Assembly: GCF_000826655.1 (NCBI RefSeq)
Contig: NZ_JXJO01000003.1
Span: 90,519-154,518, forward strand
Direction of reading: 5' to 3'
Length of the DNA stretch: 64,000 bases
Origin: Psychroserpens damuponensis
GTDB taxonomy: Bacteria > Bacteroidota > Bacteroidia > Flavobacteriales > Flavobacteriaceae
The notes beneath the pieces are model-generated. The model was not told where the DNA came from. It did no database searches and was given only the letters and a program-made list of their open reading frames with translations. Shown in pieces: positions 54,687-62,585 of the stretch. The position numbers and the translations under genes were made by a program. Numbering within the stretch: the first letter of the stretch is position 1; each line of letters opens with the position of its first letter.

Positions 54687-55616
54687 ATGAGCGAACTAAG
54701 TGTCAATCACTTACTAGGTATTAAATATCTTAATGAACAGGATATTCAATTAATTTTTGAAACTGCAGATCATTTTAAAGAAGTGATCAATAGACCCATT
54801 AAAAAAGTGCCTTCGCTTAGAGATATAACAATTGCTAATTTGTTTTTTGAAAACTCTACAAGAACAAAATTATCTTTTGAACTTGCAGAAAAACGACTCT
54901 CAGCAGATGTTATTAATTTTTCAGCATCTCAATCATCTGTTAAAAAAGGAGAAACTTTAATTGATACTGTAAATAACATTCTATCTATGAAAGTAGATAT
55001 GGTAGTTATGCGTCATCCTAACCCTGGAGCAGGCGTGTTTTTATCAAAACATGTTAACGCAAGTATTATAAATGCAGGAGATGGAGCACACGAGCATCCA
55101 ACGCAAGCACTACTTGATAGTTATTCTATACGAGAACGGTTAGGTGATGTAAATGGTAAAAATGTTGTTATAGTTGGAGATATTTTACATAGTAGAGTAG
55201 CACTCTCAAATATTTATGCTTTAAAATTACAAGGTGCAAATGTCATGGTTTGTGGACCAAAAACCTTACTCCCTAAGTATATCAAAGACTTAGGAGTACA
55301 AGTAGAAACCAATTTAAGAAAAGCTTTAAACTGGTGTGATGTTGCCAATATGTTACGCGTACAAAACGAACGAATGGATATTAGTTATTTTCCATCAACT
55401 AGAGAATATACACAACAATATGGAGTGACTAAAGCACTTTTAAATTCACTGGATAAAAATATAACAATAATGCATCCAGGACCAATAAATCGCGGAGTTG
55501 AAATTACGAGTGATGTTGCAGATTCTGACCAAGCTATCATTTTAGATCAAGTTCAAAATGGTGTCGCAGTGAGAATGGCAGTCATTTATTTATTAGCTTC
55601 CAAAATAAAACACTAA
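54687..55616 (+). CDS. pyrB: aspartate carbamoyltransferase catalytic chain
   Basis: 309 residues from ATG 54687; an in-frame TTG at 54657 would add ten non-conserved residues and is rejected. Carbamoyl-phosphate binding FFENSTRTKLSFE, MRHPNPGAG, HPTQALLDSY, and HPGPINRGVEI. Condenses carbamoyl phosphate and aspartate in pyrimidine synthesis. No PyrI is adjacent; the dihydroorotase-like protein at 885-2138 could be a partner as in PyrB-PyrC' complexes of other bacteria (inference). Confidence 0.96.
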   Translation: MSELSVNHLLGIKYLNEQDIQLIFETADHFKEVINRPIKKVPSLRDITIANLFFENSTRTKLSFELAEKRLSADVINFSASQSSVKKGETLIDTVNNILSMKVDMVVMRHPNPGAGVFLSKHVNASIINAGDGAHEHPTQALLDSYSIRERLGDVNGKNVVIVGDILHSRVALSNIYALKLQGANVMVCGPKTLLPKYIKDLGVQVETNLRKALNWCDVANMLRVQNERMDISYFPSTREYTQQYGVTKALLNSLDKNITIMHPGPINRGVEITSDVADSDQAIILDQVQNGVAVRMAVIYLLASKIKH

Positions 55617-55619
55617 ATC

Positions 55620-55952
55620 ATGATTATAGATCAAGACGAAAATACGACCATTATAACACAAGAAAAAGCATCTATTATAGAGCTTGTTAAAAAAATTGAC
55701 ATTCTATATGATCGTTTTAAAAATAATAATATCATTGTAAATATTACAAAATTAGATGTTGTTAAATTGTCAGATGTCATCGAGTTTTTACAATTATCAA
55801 ACAAACATCGTAAAGCAAAACACTCATTTGTTATCGTTGCAAATAATGCAAGTTTTGATGAAATGCCAGACGAAATCATTGTTGTGCCATCAATGAAAGA
55901 AGCCAATGATGTTATTGAGATGGAAGTGATGGAGCGTGATTTAGGATTCTAA
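55620..55952 (+). CDS. small conserved protein, STAS-like fold suspected
   Basis: 110 residues, soluble. Starts 3 bases after the pyrB stop, so it belongs to the pyrR-pyrB transcript. Alternating beta/alpha layout (IIVNITKLDVVKLSDVIEFLQLSNKH, HSFVIVANNASFDEMPDE, VPSMKEANDVIEME) resembles STAS or response-like domains. No known function. Located directly before RNase Z, an arrangement that I remember as common in flavobacteria. Confidence 0.7.
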   Translation: MIIDQDENTTIITQEKASIIELVKKIDILYDRFKNNNIIVNITKLDVVKLSDVIEFLQLSNKHRKAKHSFVIVANNASFDEMPDEIIVVPSMKEANDVIEMEVMERDLGF

Positions 55953-56030
55953 AATAAAATAAGATTGTAACGTTGTAAGTCGTTAAATTGTTACGATTCT
56001 TTTTAAAAAGACTGGGCGACTTATTATCAT

Positions 56031-56939
56031 ATGAAATTAACTATACTAGGCTGTTACAGCGCAACTCCTCAAGTACATACAAATCCTACAGCTCAAATTC
56101 TAGAGATTAAAAACCATACGTTTTTAATTGACTGTGGAGAAGGTACACAAGTTGAACTACGAAGAAATAAAATAAAATTTAGTAGAGTAAAGCATATTTT
56201 TATATCGCATTTACATGGTGACCATTGTTTTGGTTTGGCTGGCTTAATTTCAACATTTAATTTGCTTACACGAGAAGCAGACTTACATGTTTATGCTCCA
56301 AAAGGTTTAAAAGAAGTCATTACAATGCAAATGAAATTATCCGATTCTTGGACTAATTATCAACTGATTTTTCATGAATTGACATCTAAAACTTCAGAAT
56401 TAATATATGAAGATGATAAAGTTGAAGTCTACACCATCCCATTAAATCATCGAGTATATACCAACGGCTTTCTATTTAAAGAAAAACCTGGTGACCGTAA
56501 ATTAGATATGAATGCTGTTTTAAATGCAGACATTGATGTCGCTTATTACCGTAAACTAAAACAAGGTGCAAATGTTCCCGATAATGATGGTAACATGATA
56601 GAAAATGCTTTAGTTACCAAAGACCCTAAACCTTCAAAAAGTTATGCGTTTTGTAGTGACACTGTTTATGATGAGTCTATCATACCTATAATTAAAGAGG
56701 TTGATGTTTTGTATCACGAATCTACATTTATAGAAAAAAACGCAGCTTTAGCGATGCCAACCAAACATTCAACGGCAAAGCAGGCTGCAACTATTGCAAA
56801 AAAAGCAAATGTTGGCACCTTAATATTAGGTCACTATTCAACGAGATATGATAATATATCAGTATTTAAAACAGAAGCTAAAAGCGTTTTTCCTAATGTA
56901 AAATTATCAAGAGATGGCAAGCAATTTAATTTTGATTAA
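56031..56939 (+). CDS. rnz: ribonuclease Z
   Basis: 302 residues. Metallo-beta-lactamase fold with HxHxDH motif SHLHGDHCFGL (H60, H62, D64, H65), DCGEGTQVELRR, and downstream YHESTF and LGHYSTRY His residues. Removes 3' trailers from tRNA precursors. Overlaps the 3' end of the convergent small gene by 14 bases. Confidence 0.95.
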   Translation: MKLTILGCYSATPQVHTNPTAQILEIKNHTFLIDCGEGTQVELRRNKIKFSRVKHIFISHLHGDHCFGLAGLISTFNLLTREADLHVYAPKGLKEVITMQMKLSDSWTNYQLIFHELTSKTSELIYEDDKVEVYTIPLNHRVYTNGFLFKEKPGDRKLDMNAVLNADIDVAYYRKLKQGANVPDNDGNMIENALVTKDPKPSKSYAFCSDTVYDESIIPIIKEVDVLYHESTFIEKNAALAMPTKHSTAKQAATIAKKANVGTLILGHYSTRYDNISVFKTEAKSVFPNVKLSRDGKQFNFD

Positions 56940-57345
56940 ATTCTTTTAAACCTTTCATCCACTTAATAGCTTCATCTAGGCTTCTGCATCGTTTCAAACT
57001 CTTGTTAAAAAAATGCTTTTCTATACTAGAGTTCAAATAACTAAAATTTGTATAAGAGACTATTGCAGATGCTACCACAAAGTCGTAATCTTTATTAAAT
57101 TCTGCCCATAATTGTGGATCAAATGAATACGAATTAACACGATTTGCAATATATCCAATCTTCTTATTGTTTTTTATTTCTTCAGAAAATTGAGAAACAA
57201 GCTCTCCTGCAATTTCATAATTTACATGTATACCTTCATTAAGCTCTGAAATAGCAAAATGATTTGTGATATAGATTTTTCCGAAAGGAAATACAACTTT
57301 TTTATAATCTAAGAGCTTAGCGTATTTACTGTTTTCAAATGTCAT
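56926..57345 (-). CDS. small conserved protein, STAS-like
   Basis: 139 residues from the ATG at 57345; the frame continues upstream but that extension (a Leu-rich stretch) overlaps pdxH and is rejected. Layout is like SpoIIAA-type STAS proteins: VVFPFGKIYITNHFAISELNEG, KIGYIANRVNSYSFDP, FVVASAIVSYTNF and C-terminal CRSLDEAIKWMKGL. Function unknown. Convergent with rnz, overlapping it by 14 bases. Confidence 0.72.
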   Translation of the reverse strand: MTFENSKYAKLLDYKKVVFPFGKIYITNHFAISELNEGIHVNYEIAGELVSQFSEEIKNNKKIGYIANRVNSYSFDPQLWAEFNKDYDFVVASAIVSYTNFSYLNSSIEKHFFNKSLKRCRSLDEAIKWMKGLKEFNQN

Positions 57346-57428
57346 TAAATAGGGATTATTTTTTAAATTTAGGGTAATTATATAGACCTTTAAAACAAAA
57401 GGCAAATTAATCTCAATACTATTTTCTA

Positions 57429-58076
57429 ATGAATACAGACTTAGGCAATTATAGAAAATCTTACGAAAAACAAGAACTACTAGAAACCAACGTAAGTGAT
57501 AATCCAATGGAGTTATTTCAACAATGGTTTCATGAGGTCGATGAGAATTACAATGTGGGAGAGACCAATGCTATGACGTTAAGTACTATAGGTCTAGATG
57601 GTTTTCCAAAGAGTAGAGTAGTGCTTTTAAAGAAATTTACTTTTGAAGGTTTTATTTTTTATACCAATTATGATAGTGAAAAGGGTAAAGCTATAACAAG
57701 TAACCCTAACGTATGTATTTCCTTTTTTTGGCCAGCTGCAGAGCGCCAAATTATAATTAAAGGCAAAGCAGAAAAGATTGCTCAAAATTTAAGTGATGGT
57801 TATTTTGAATCTAGACCTAGAGGCAGTCAACTTGGCGCTTTAGTTTCTAATCAAAGTGAGGTGATTAAAAATCGTACAGTGCTTGAAGAAAAACTTAACA
57901 GTTTAGAACATAAATTGGAAGGTCAAGAGATTGAACGTCCTGAGTTTTGGGGAGGTTTTATCGTTAAACCTATTGAACTAGAATTTTGGCAAGGTAGACC
58001 AAATCGATTGCATGATCGACTACGTTTTCAATTAGATAGTGATTTTAATTGGAACTTAGATCGTTTATCGCCATGA
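57429..58076 (+). CDS. pdxH: pyridoxamine 5'-phosphate oxidase
   Basis: 215 residues. Oxidises PNP/PMP to pyridoxal 5'-phosphate with FMN. Motifs: NAMTLSTIGLDGFPKSRVVLLK, FWPAAERQIIIKG, FESRPRGSQLGALVSNQSE and the C-terminal WQGRPNRLHDRLRF (substrate-binding Arg). Normal length. The start at MNTDLGNYRKSYEK is typical. Stand-alone gene. Confidence 0.96.
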   Translation: MNTDLGNYRKSYEKQELLETNVSDNPMELFQQWFHEVDENYNVGETNAMTLSTIGLDGFPKSRVVLLKKFTFEGFIFYTNYDSEKGKAITSNPNVCISFFWPAAERQIIIKGKAEKIAQNLSDGYFESRPRGSQLGALVSNQSEVIKNRTVLEEKLNSLEHKLEGQEIERPEFWGGFIVKPIELEFWQGRPNRLHDRLRFQLDSDFNWNLDRLSP

Positions 58077-58296
58077 GCCGATTTAAAGTTATCGACCAAA
58101 TGCATAAATTGTAGGAAATAACTGTAAGTAAAATGCATTTCAGCGAATAATAACACGTTTAAACTTGATTTATTTGAAAAACGGTGTATATTGTCGATGA
58201 AATCAATGATTATATAGATATCCCCAAGTCTAACTAATCAATTTTATTAACAAACCAATTTAGACCCCAAATCTAAATACCTAATTAACCTACGTT

Positions 58297-58794
58297 ATGA
58301 GAATTTCAAGATTCTTGCCTTTATTGGCTGTATTTACGATGTTATCGTTTTCGTCATGTTCTTCTGAAGAATTTCCAAGTGAAACAATTGATAGTATGGA
58401 TTTACCAGTAGCACCTGCTGCAAAAACTATTGAGATTGAAATTTTAGAGCTTATAAATAGACATAGAATTAATGAAGGTTTAACACCTTTAAACAATCAT
58501 GGTACAATTAAATCTGTAGCATTTACGCATACAGATTATATGGTTGAAGTTAATAATGTATCTCATGATAATTTTTTTCAACGTAAAAACAGTTTAATTG
58601 ATAACACTAGCGCAACTCAAGTATCTGAAAACGTAGCATACGCGTATAGTTCAGCTCAATCGGTAGTTAATGCTTGGTTAAATAGTGAAGGACATAGAAA
58701 TAATATAGAAGGCGATTATACAGATTTTGATATTTCCGCAGAACAAAATGAAGAAGGTAAATGGTATTTTACAAACATCTTTATAAAAAGATAA
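58297..58794 (+). CDS. CAP/SCP-domain lipoprotein
   Basis: 165 residues. Signal MRISRFLPLLAVFTMLSFSSC, lipoprotein with C21. CAP domain: ILELINRHRINEGLTPL, AFTHTDYMVEVNNVSHDNF, SENVAYAY, VVNAWLNSEGHRNNIEG (CAP His/Glu cluster) and WYFTNIFIKR. CAP proteins of bacteria have diverse, mostly unknown extracellular roles. Terminator at 58833. Confidence 0.88.
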   Translation: MRISRFLPLLAVFTMLSFSSCSSEEFPSETIDSMDLPVAPAAKTIEIEILELINRHRINEGLTPLNNHGTIKSVAFTHTDYMVEVNNVSHDNFFQRKNSLIDNTSATQVSENVAYAYSSAQSVVNAWLNSEGHRNNIEGDYTDFDISAEQNEEGKWYFTNIFIKR

Positions 58795-58832
58795 AATGAA
58801 TAAAAATTGATTAATAGCAAATCGTTATTTTT

Positions 58833-58863
58833 AAGCCACAGTTAGTGATACTAATTGTGGCTT
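58833..58863 (+). terminator. rho-independent terminator
   Basis: AAGCCACA / TGTGGCTT outer stem with an additional inner TTAG / CTAA pairing and T tract. Confidence 0.8.
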
Positions 58864-58890
58864 TTTTTATAAACTTAAATACCTTTAATT

Positions 58891-59634
58891 GTGAAATATG
58901 TCTACATCATCCCCTTTTTTTTAGTTACCTCTTTTGCTTTTGCACAATCAACTATTAAAAAAGATATTGATGACAAATACCTTGATAAATTACTCATCAA
59001 TAGCGATAGTACTTTAGCAACAGAGTTTCAAAGATTTGCAGTAAACTTGTTTAAAAAAGGAACCTCACTTAATGATTCAATTTTTAATGAAACTACACGA
59101 GATAGAGTTATTGGTATTTGTTTAATTTATAAAGAGAAAGATAACGTCAAACAAGAACTTGAAATTACATTAAACACGTTAAGTTATAAAGATTTGCGTA
59201 CCAAAGATTTTCATAAAAGTATTTACTACGGAAAAGGAAGAGAGGGTTTTGCTAACTTCTTTGTAGATCATGATACAGATGAGCAATTATCAATGATTAA
59301 TGAAGCTGTTAATTTTTATTTAAAGCACGATTCTATACCTAGAAATCATCCTGCTTACCAATTTACGAGAACCTATGAAAATGATGATGAATATTTTGAA
59401 AAATTTTTTAAAACCGATAAATATTCAACATTAATTATTGGGTCTACTTATGCCTATCTTAGGCAAAACGGAAATTATATCATTCAAATAGAAGGAGGAC
59501 CAGATAAAGCATTAAACAAGGATACAGAAGAGTTATACGTAACCGATTATTTTATTGATGATTGGTATAGCATAAGCGTATTTATAATTGATGACTCAAA
59601 TAACAAGGCTTATAATAGAGCTTTTAACGATTAG
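58891..59634 (+). CDS. secreted protein of unknown function, GTG start
   Basis: 247 residues. GTG at 58891 gives MKYVYIIPFFLVTSFAFAQ, a clear signal peptide; no ATG serves as well. Mature part begins STIKKDIDDKYLDKLL and has DRVIGICLIYKEKDNVKQEL and a C-terminal ELYVTDYFIDDWYSISVFIIDD. No family recognised. Ends just before a hairpin shared with the convergent OmpA operon. Confidence 0.7.
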   Translation: MKYVYIIPFFLVTSFAFAQSTIKKDIDDKYLDKLLINSDSTLATEFQRFAVNLFKKGTSLNDSIFNETTRDRVIGICLIYKEKDNVKQELEITLNTLSYKDLRTKDFHKSIYYGKGREGFANFFVDHDTDEQLSMINEAVNFYLKHDSIPRNHPAYQFTRTYENDDEYFEKFFKTDKYSTLIIGSTYAYLRQNGNYIIQIEGGPDKALNKDTEELYVTDYFIDDWYSISVFIIDDSNNKAYNRAFND

Positions 59635-59649
59635 ATTATTGTAAATAAA

Positions 59650-59679
59650 AAAGCAGACTCGAATGAACAAGTCTGCTTT
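59650..59679 (-). terminator. terminator of the adhesin/PorP/OmpA operon
   Basis: AAAGCAGACT / AGTCTGCTTT ten-base stem with a ten-base loop; the A tract 5' of it is a T tract on the minus strand, so it best serves the minus-strand OmpA gene, though the plus gene ends at the same point. Confidence 0.75.
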
Positions 59680-59709
59680 ATAGCAAATTTAGGTTGGCAC
59701 GTAATTTTG

Positions 59710-61644
59710 TTATTCTTCCAAAATATAAAAATATGAACGTCGATTTTCTTGATGTTCTTTTTCGGTGCATTTCACACGGTTAGAACATTTGTTAAGCAAT
59801 TGTGATTCGCCATAACCAATAGCGCTTTCAATACGGTTTGCAGCAACTCCTCTAGAGATAATATACGCTCTTGTCGATTTTGCGCGTCTGTCAGACAATT
59901 TTTCATTGTATTTATCGCGACCACGACTATCTGTATGTGATTCAATCTTAATCACCATCGTTGGGTGAGTTCTCATAACATCTACAATATTTTCAAGCTC
60001 ATATTGTGCATCGGTTCTAATATTTGATTTATCAAAATCAAAGAAAATAGGATTGATAACAATTTGACTTTCAAGCAGTAAAGGTTCTAAGTATAAATCA
60101 GCTTTAGTTACGTTTTCATGTTCGTTATTTGTAGTCACCTTCTTTTGATCTTCTTTAAAGTCTTCTTTGCTTCCAACAACAGTATAATTTTTATTACAAT
60201 CTACTTTAAATTCATAGGTACCATCTTCTTTGGTTACAATTTCAGAAATAATTTTACCAACGTCATTAATTAGTTTAACAGTAACACCAGGTAAAATGTC
60301 ATTATTGTTTTGATTTCTGGTAATGCCATTAATAGTTTGTTCACAAAAAGAAGCATCAAAAGAATATATATCATCACTACCTTTTCCATCAGGTCTATTG
60401 GATGAGAAATATCCTGTGTGATCATTTTTTTCTTCGGAAATGTTCTTGAAAAACGCAAAGTCGTCATACCCACTATTATATGGTGCACCGAGATTTTCTG
60501 GTGCGTCCTTTGAATCTATATCTTTTAAAATTTTAGATTTAAAGATATCTAATAACCCTAAATTTAAATGACCATCTGATGAGAAATAAAACGTGCTGTC
60601 TTTTGCTATAAACGGAAACATTTCACGACCTTCGGTATTAATTGTTTCACCTAAATTTCTAGGTTCAGAGTAGGTGTTACCTCCTCTAATATTTACAACA
60701 TAAATATCTGTATTTCCTTTACCACCTTCACGATCAGATACAAAATACAATTGCTTGTTATCTGGGCTCAGCGCAGGATGACCTGTAGAAAATACGTCGT
60801 CATTAAATGGTAACTCGGTAATGTTTGTCCATAACGAATCAACTAAAGTGGCTTTATAGATTTTAAGATGCGTAGTACCTTCATTATCATATTTCACTTT
60901 TTTATGACCTTTTCCAACATTATCTCTAGTAAAATACATAGTAAGTCCATCATTAGTTATGGCTATTGAAGCTTCATGAAAATCGGAGTTTACTTTTTCT
61001 GCAGAAATAAAATTTGGAGTACCATAGGTTATGCTATCAGATGCTTCATTAACCTCTAATTGATAGAGATCTAAAAAAGGTTCTTGATTCCAGCCGTACA
61101 CTTTTTTCTTATCCTCGTTTCTAGAAGAAGCAAAATATAATTGACCATTATGAACATAAGATCCGAAATCGGCATATTTTGTATTAAAGGGTAGGTTCTC
61201 GATTTTTACTAATTTGTTATTTTCAGAATTTGCTAACTCATTATATTTAGCAATATTTTCAGGATTATAACCTTCAATTCTAGAATCATTATTTTGAATT
61301 TCCATGAATGTTTTCATCCAAGCATCAGCTGCCTTATAATCACCTAAACTTCTTAAAGATTGAATGTGTTTATAGATATACTCAGGATTAATTTCCTTTT
61401 CATCATATTTTAAGGCTTTATCATACCAAAACGCGGCGTCTTTAGATTTTGAATTGTTATAATAGCAATCTCCTAAACGGGTAAGTACATGCAAACTCGT
61501 GTCTCCTTTTTTTAGAACTTCTTGGTAGAGTTCAGTGGCTTTTAGATAACCATAGTTGCTAAAAAACTTATCTGCAAGTTTTTCTTGGGCTATCAAAACG
61601 GTGCTACTTAGAGCAAATATTAAGATTAAAAACTTTGTTTTCAT
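59710..61644 (-). CDS. OmpA-family protein with TPR, PD40 and carboxypeptidase-like domains (PorE-like)
   Basis: 644 residues. Signal MKTKFLILIFALSSTVLIAQ. TPR-like helices (about 25-130), a WD40/PD40 propeller (about 160-400; GHPALSPDNKQLYFVSDREGGKG, YFSSNRPDGKGSDDIY), a CarboxypepD_reg-like domain (NGITRNQNNNDILPGVTVKL), and a C-terminal OmpA domain (FDFDKSNIRTDAQYELE, ESHTDSRGRDKYNEKLSDRR). The domain order equals PorE, which links the type IX machine to peptidoglycan, and similar genes follow PorP/SprF and adhesin genes. Third gene of the minus-strand operon. Confidence 0.88.
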   Translation of the reverse strand: MKTKFLILIFALSSTVLIAQEKLADKFFSNYGYLKATELYQEVLKKGDTSLHVLTRLGDCYYNNSKSKDAAFWYDKALKYDEKEINPEYIYKHIQSLRSLGDYKAADAWMKTFMEIQNNDSRIEGYNPENIAKYNELANSENNKLVKIENLPFNTKYADFGSYVHNGQLYFASSRNEDKKKVYGWNQEPFLDLYQLEVNEASDSITYGTPNFISAEKVNSDFHEASIAITNDGLTMYFTRDNVGKGHKKVKYDNEGTTHLKIYKATLVDSLWTNITELPFNDDVFSTGHPALSPDNKQLYFVSDREGGKGNTDIYVVNIRGGNTYSEPRNLGETINTEGREMFPFIAKDSTFYFSSDGHLNLGLLDIFKSKILKDIDSKDAPENLGAPYNSGYDDFAFFKNISEEKNDHTGYFSSNRPDGKGSDDIYSFDASFCEQTINGITRNQNNNDILPGVTVKLINDVGKIISEIVTKEDGTYEFKVDCNKNYTVVGSKEDFKEDQKKVTTNNEHENVTKADLYLEPLLLESQIVINPIFFDFDKSNIRTDAQYELENIVDVMRTHPTMVIKIESHTDSRGRDKYNEKLSDRRAKSTRAYIISRGVAANRIESAIGYGESQLLNKCSNRVKCTEKEHQENRRSYFYILEE

Positions 61645-61655
61645 TTGTTCGTTTT

Positions 61656-62573
61656 TTAGAAGTATCTAGGGGATTTAATACGTTTGCTTTTAAATATTTC
61701 AAACATAAGTAATATTTCGTGTGTACCACTTGTGTAAGCTCTTAAGTCTGAAATAGGATATTCGTAGGCGTAACCAATTCGCAATTGTTTTGATATTTGA
61801 AAATCGGCTATTGCGCCCAAAGCAGCTGCACGTTCATTCATTCTGTAAGCAGCTCCAGCCCAAAATTTTTCATAGAATAAAAAGTTTGCTGTAAGATCAA
61901 AAGATAAAGGCGCACCATTAGTTGCTTTTAAAAGGGCAGCAGGTTTGAATTTTGTATTTTCACTTAAATCTAATACATAACCTCCTGTAAAATAGTAGCT
62001 AATTCTTTCTAATGCCTGAAACTCTGCATCTCCTGTATAATCAGTATTTAAAAGTCGTGGAGCAGAGAGACCTAAATACCATTTTTGACTATGCCAATAC
62101 ACTCCAGTTCCAATATTGGGTTTCCAGCGATCTTCAAACCCAAATATGACCGGATCAAAAGATTGAGATTGTTGAAAATCTGCATCTAAGCTATAACTTG
62201 TAAATCCGGCTTTTAAACCAAAAGCAATTTTACTTTTTTCACCTGTTGGGATGGTATATGAAAAATCTCCATATAGATAAGAGAAGTTTTGATATCCAAG
62301 CTCGTCATTAATAAATGAAAAGCCTAAACCAACTCTTTCATTTCTCATAGGTGTATGGATTGACAATGTTTGAGTTTGTGGACCTCCTTCAAGACCTACC
62401 CATTGACTTCTATGTAAACCTACAACACTCAATGTTTCTCTACTACCTGCATAAGCCGGATTTATAGAAATCGTGTTGTACATGTACTGAGTGAACTGAG
62501 GAAGCTGCTGAGCAACACTCATCCAGCTACTAAACAGTATAAATGCGATTATATTAAACTTTACTAATTTCAT
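61656..62573 (-). CDS. PorP/SprF family type IX secretion membrane protein
   Basis: 305 residues. Signal MKLVKFNIIAFILFSSWMSVAQ, then QLPQFTQYMYNTISINPAYAGSRE, GLHRSQWVGLEGGPQTQ and GTHEILLMFEIF, the barrel of the PorP/SprF family, which assists surface display of T9SS type B adhesins. Sits between the adhesin gene (13 bases upstream) and the OmpA-like gene (11 bases downstream), so one operon. It is likely dedicated to the neighbouring adhesin. Confidence 0.92.
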   Translation of the reverse strand: MKLVKFNIIAFILFSSWMSVAQQLPQFTQYMYNTISINPAYAGSRETLSVVGLHRSQWVGLEGGPQTQTLSIHTPMRNERVGLGFSFINDELGYQNFSYLYGDFSYTIPTGEKSKIAFGLKAGFTSYSLDADFQQSQSFDPVIFGFEDRWKPNIGTGVYWHSQKWYLGLSAPRLLNTDYTGDAEFQALERISYYFTGGYVLDLSENTKFKPAALLKATNGAPLSFDLTANFLFYEKFWAGAAYRMNERAAALGAIADFQISKQLRIGYAYEYPISDLRAYTSGTHEILLMFEIFKSKRIKSPRYF

Positions 62574-62585
62574 ATAGGTTAAGAT

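Noticed and set aside
56926..57507. Longer reading frame (193 codons) for the minus-strand gene after rnz
   Set aside because: The extension beyond 57345 overlaps pdxH on the other strand and is Leu-rich noise; start set at 57345.
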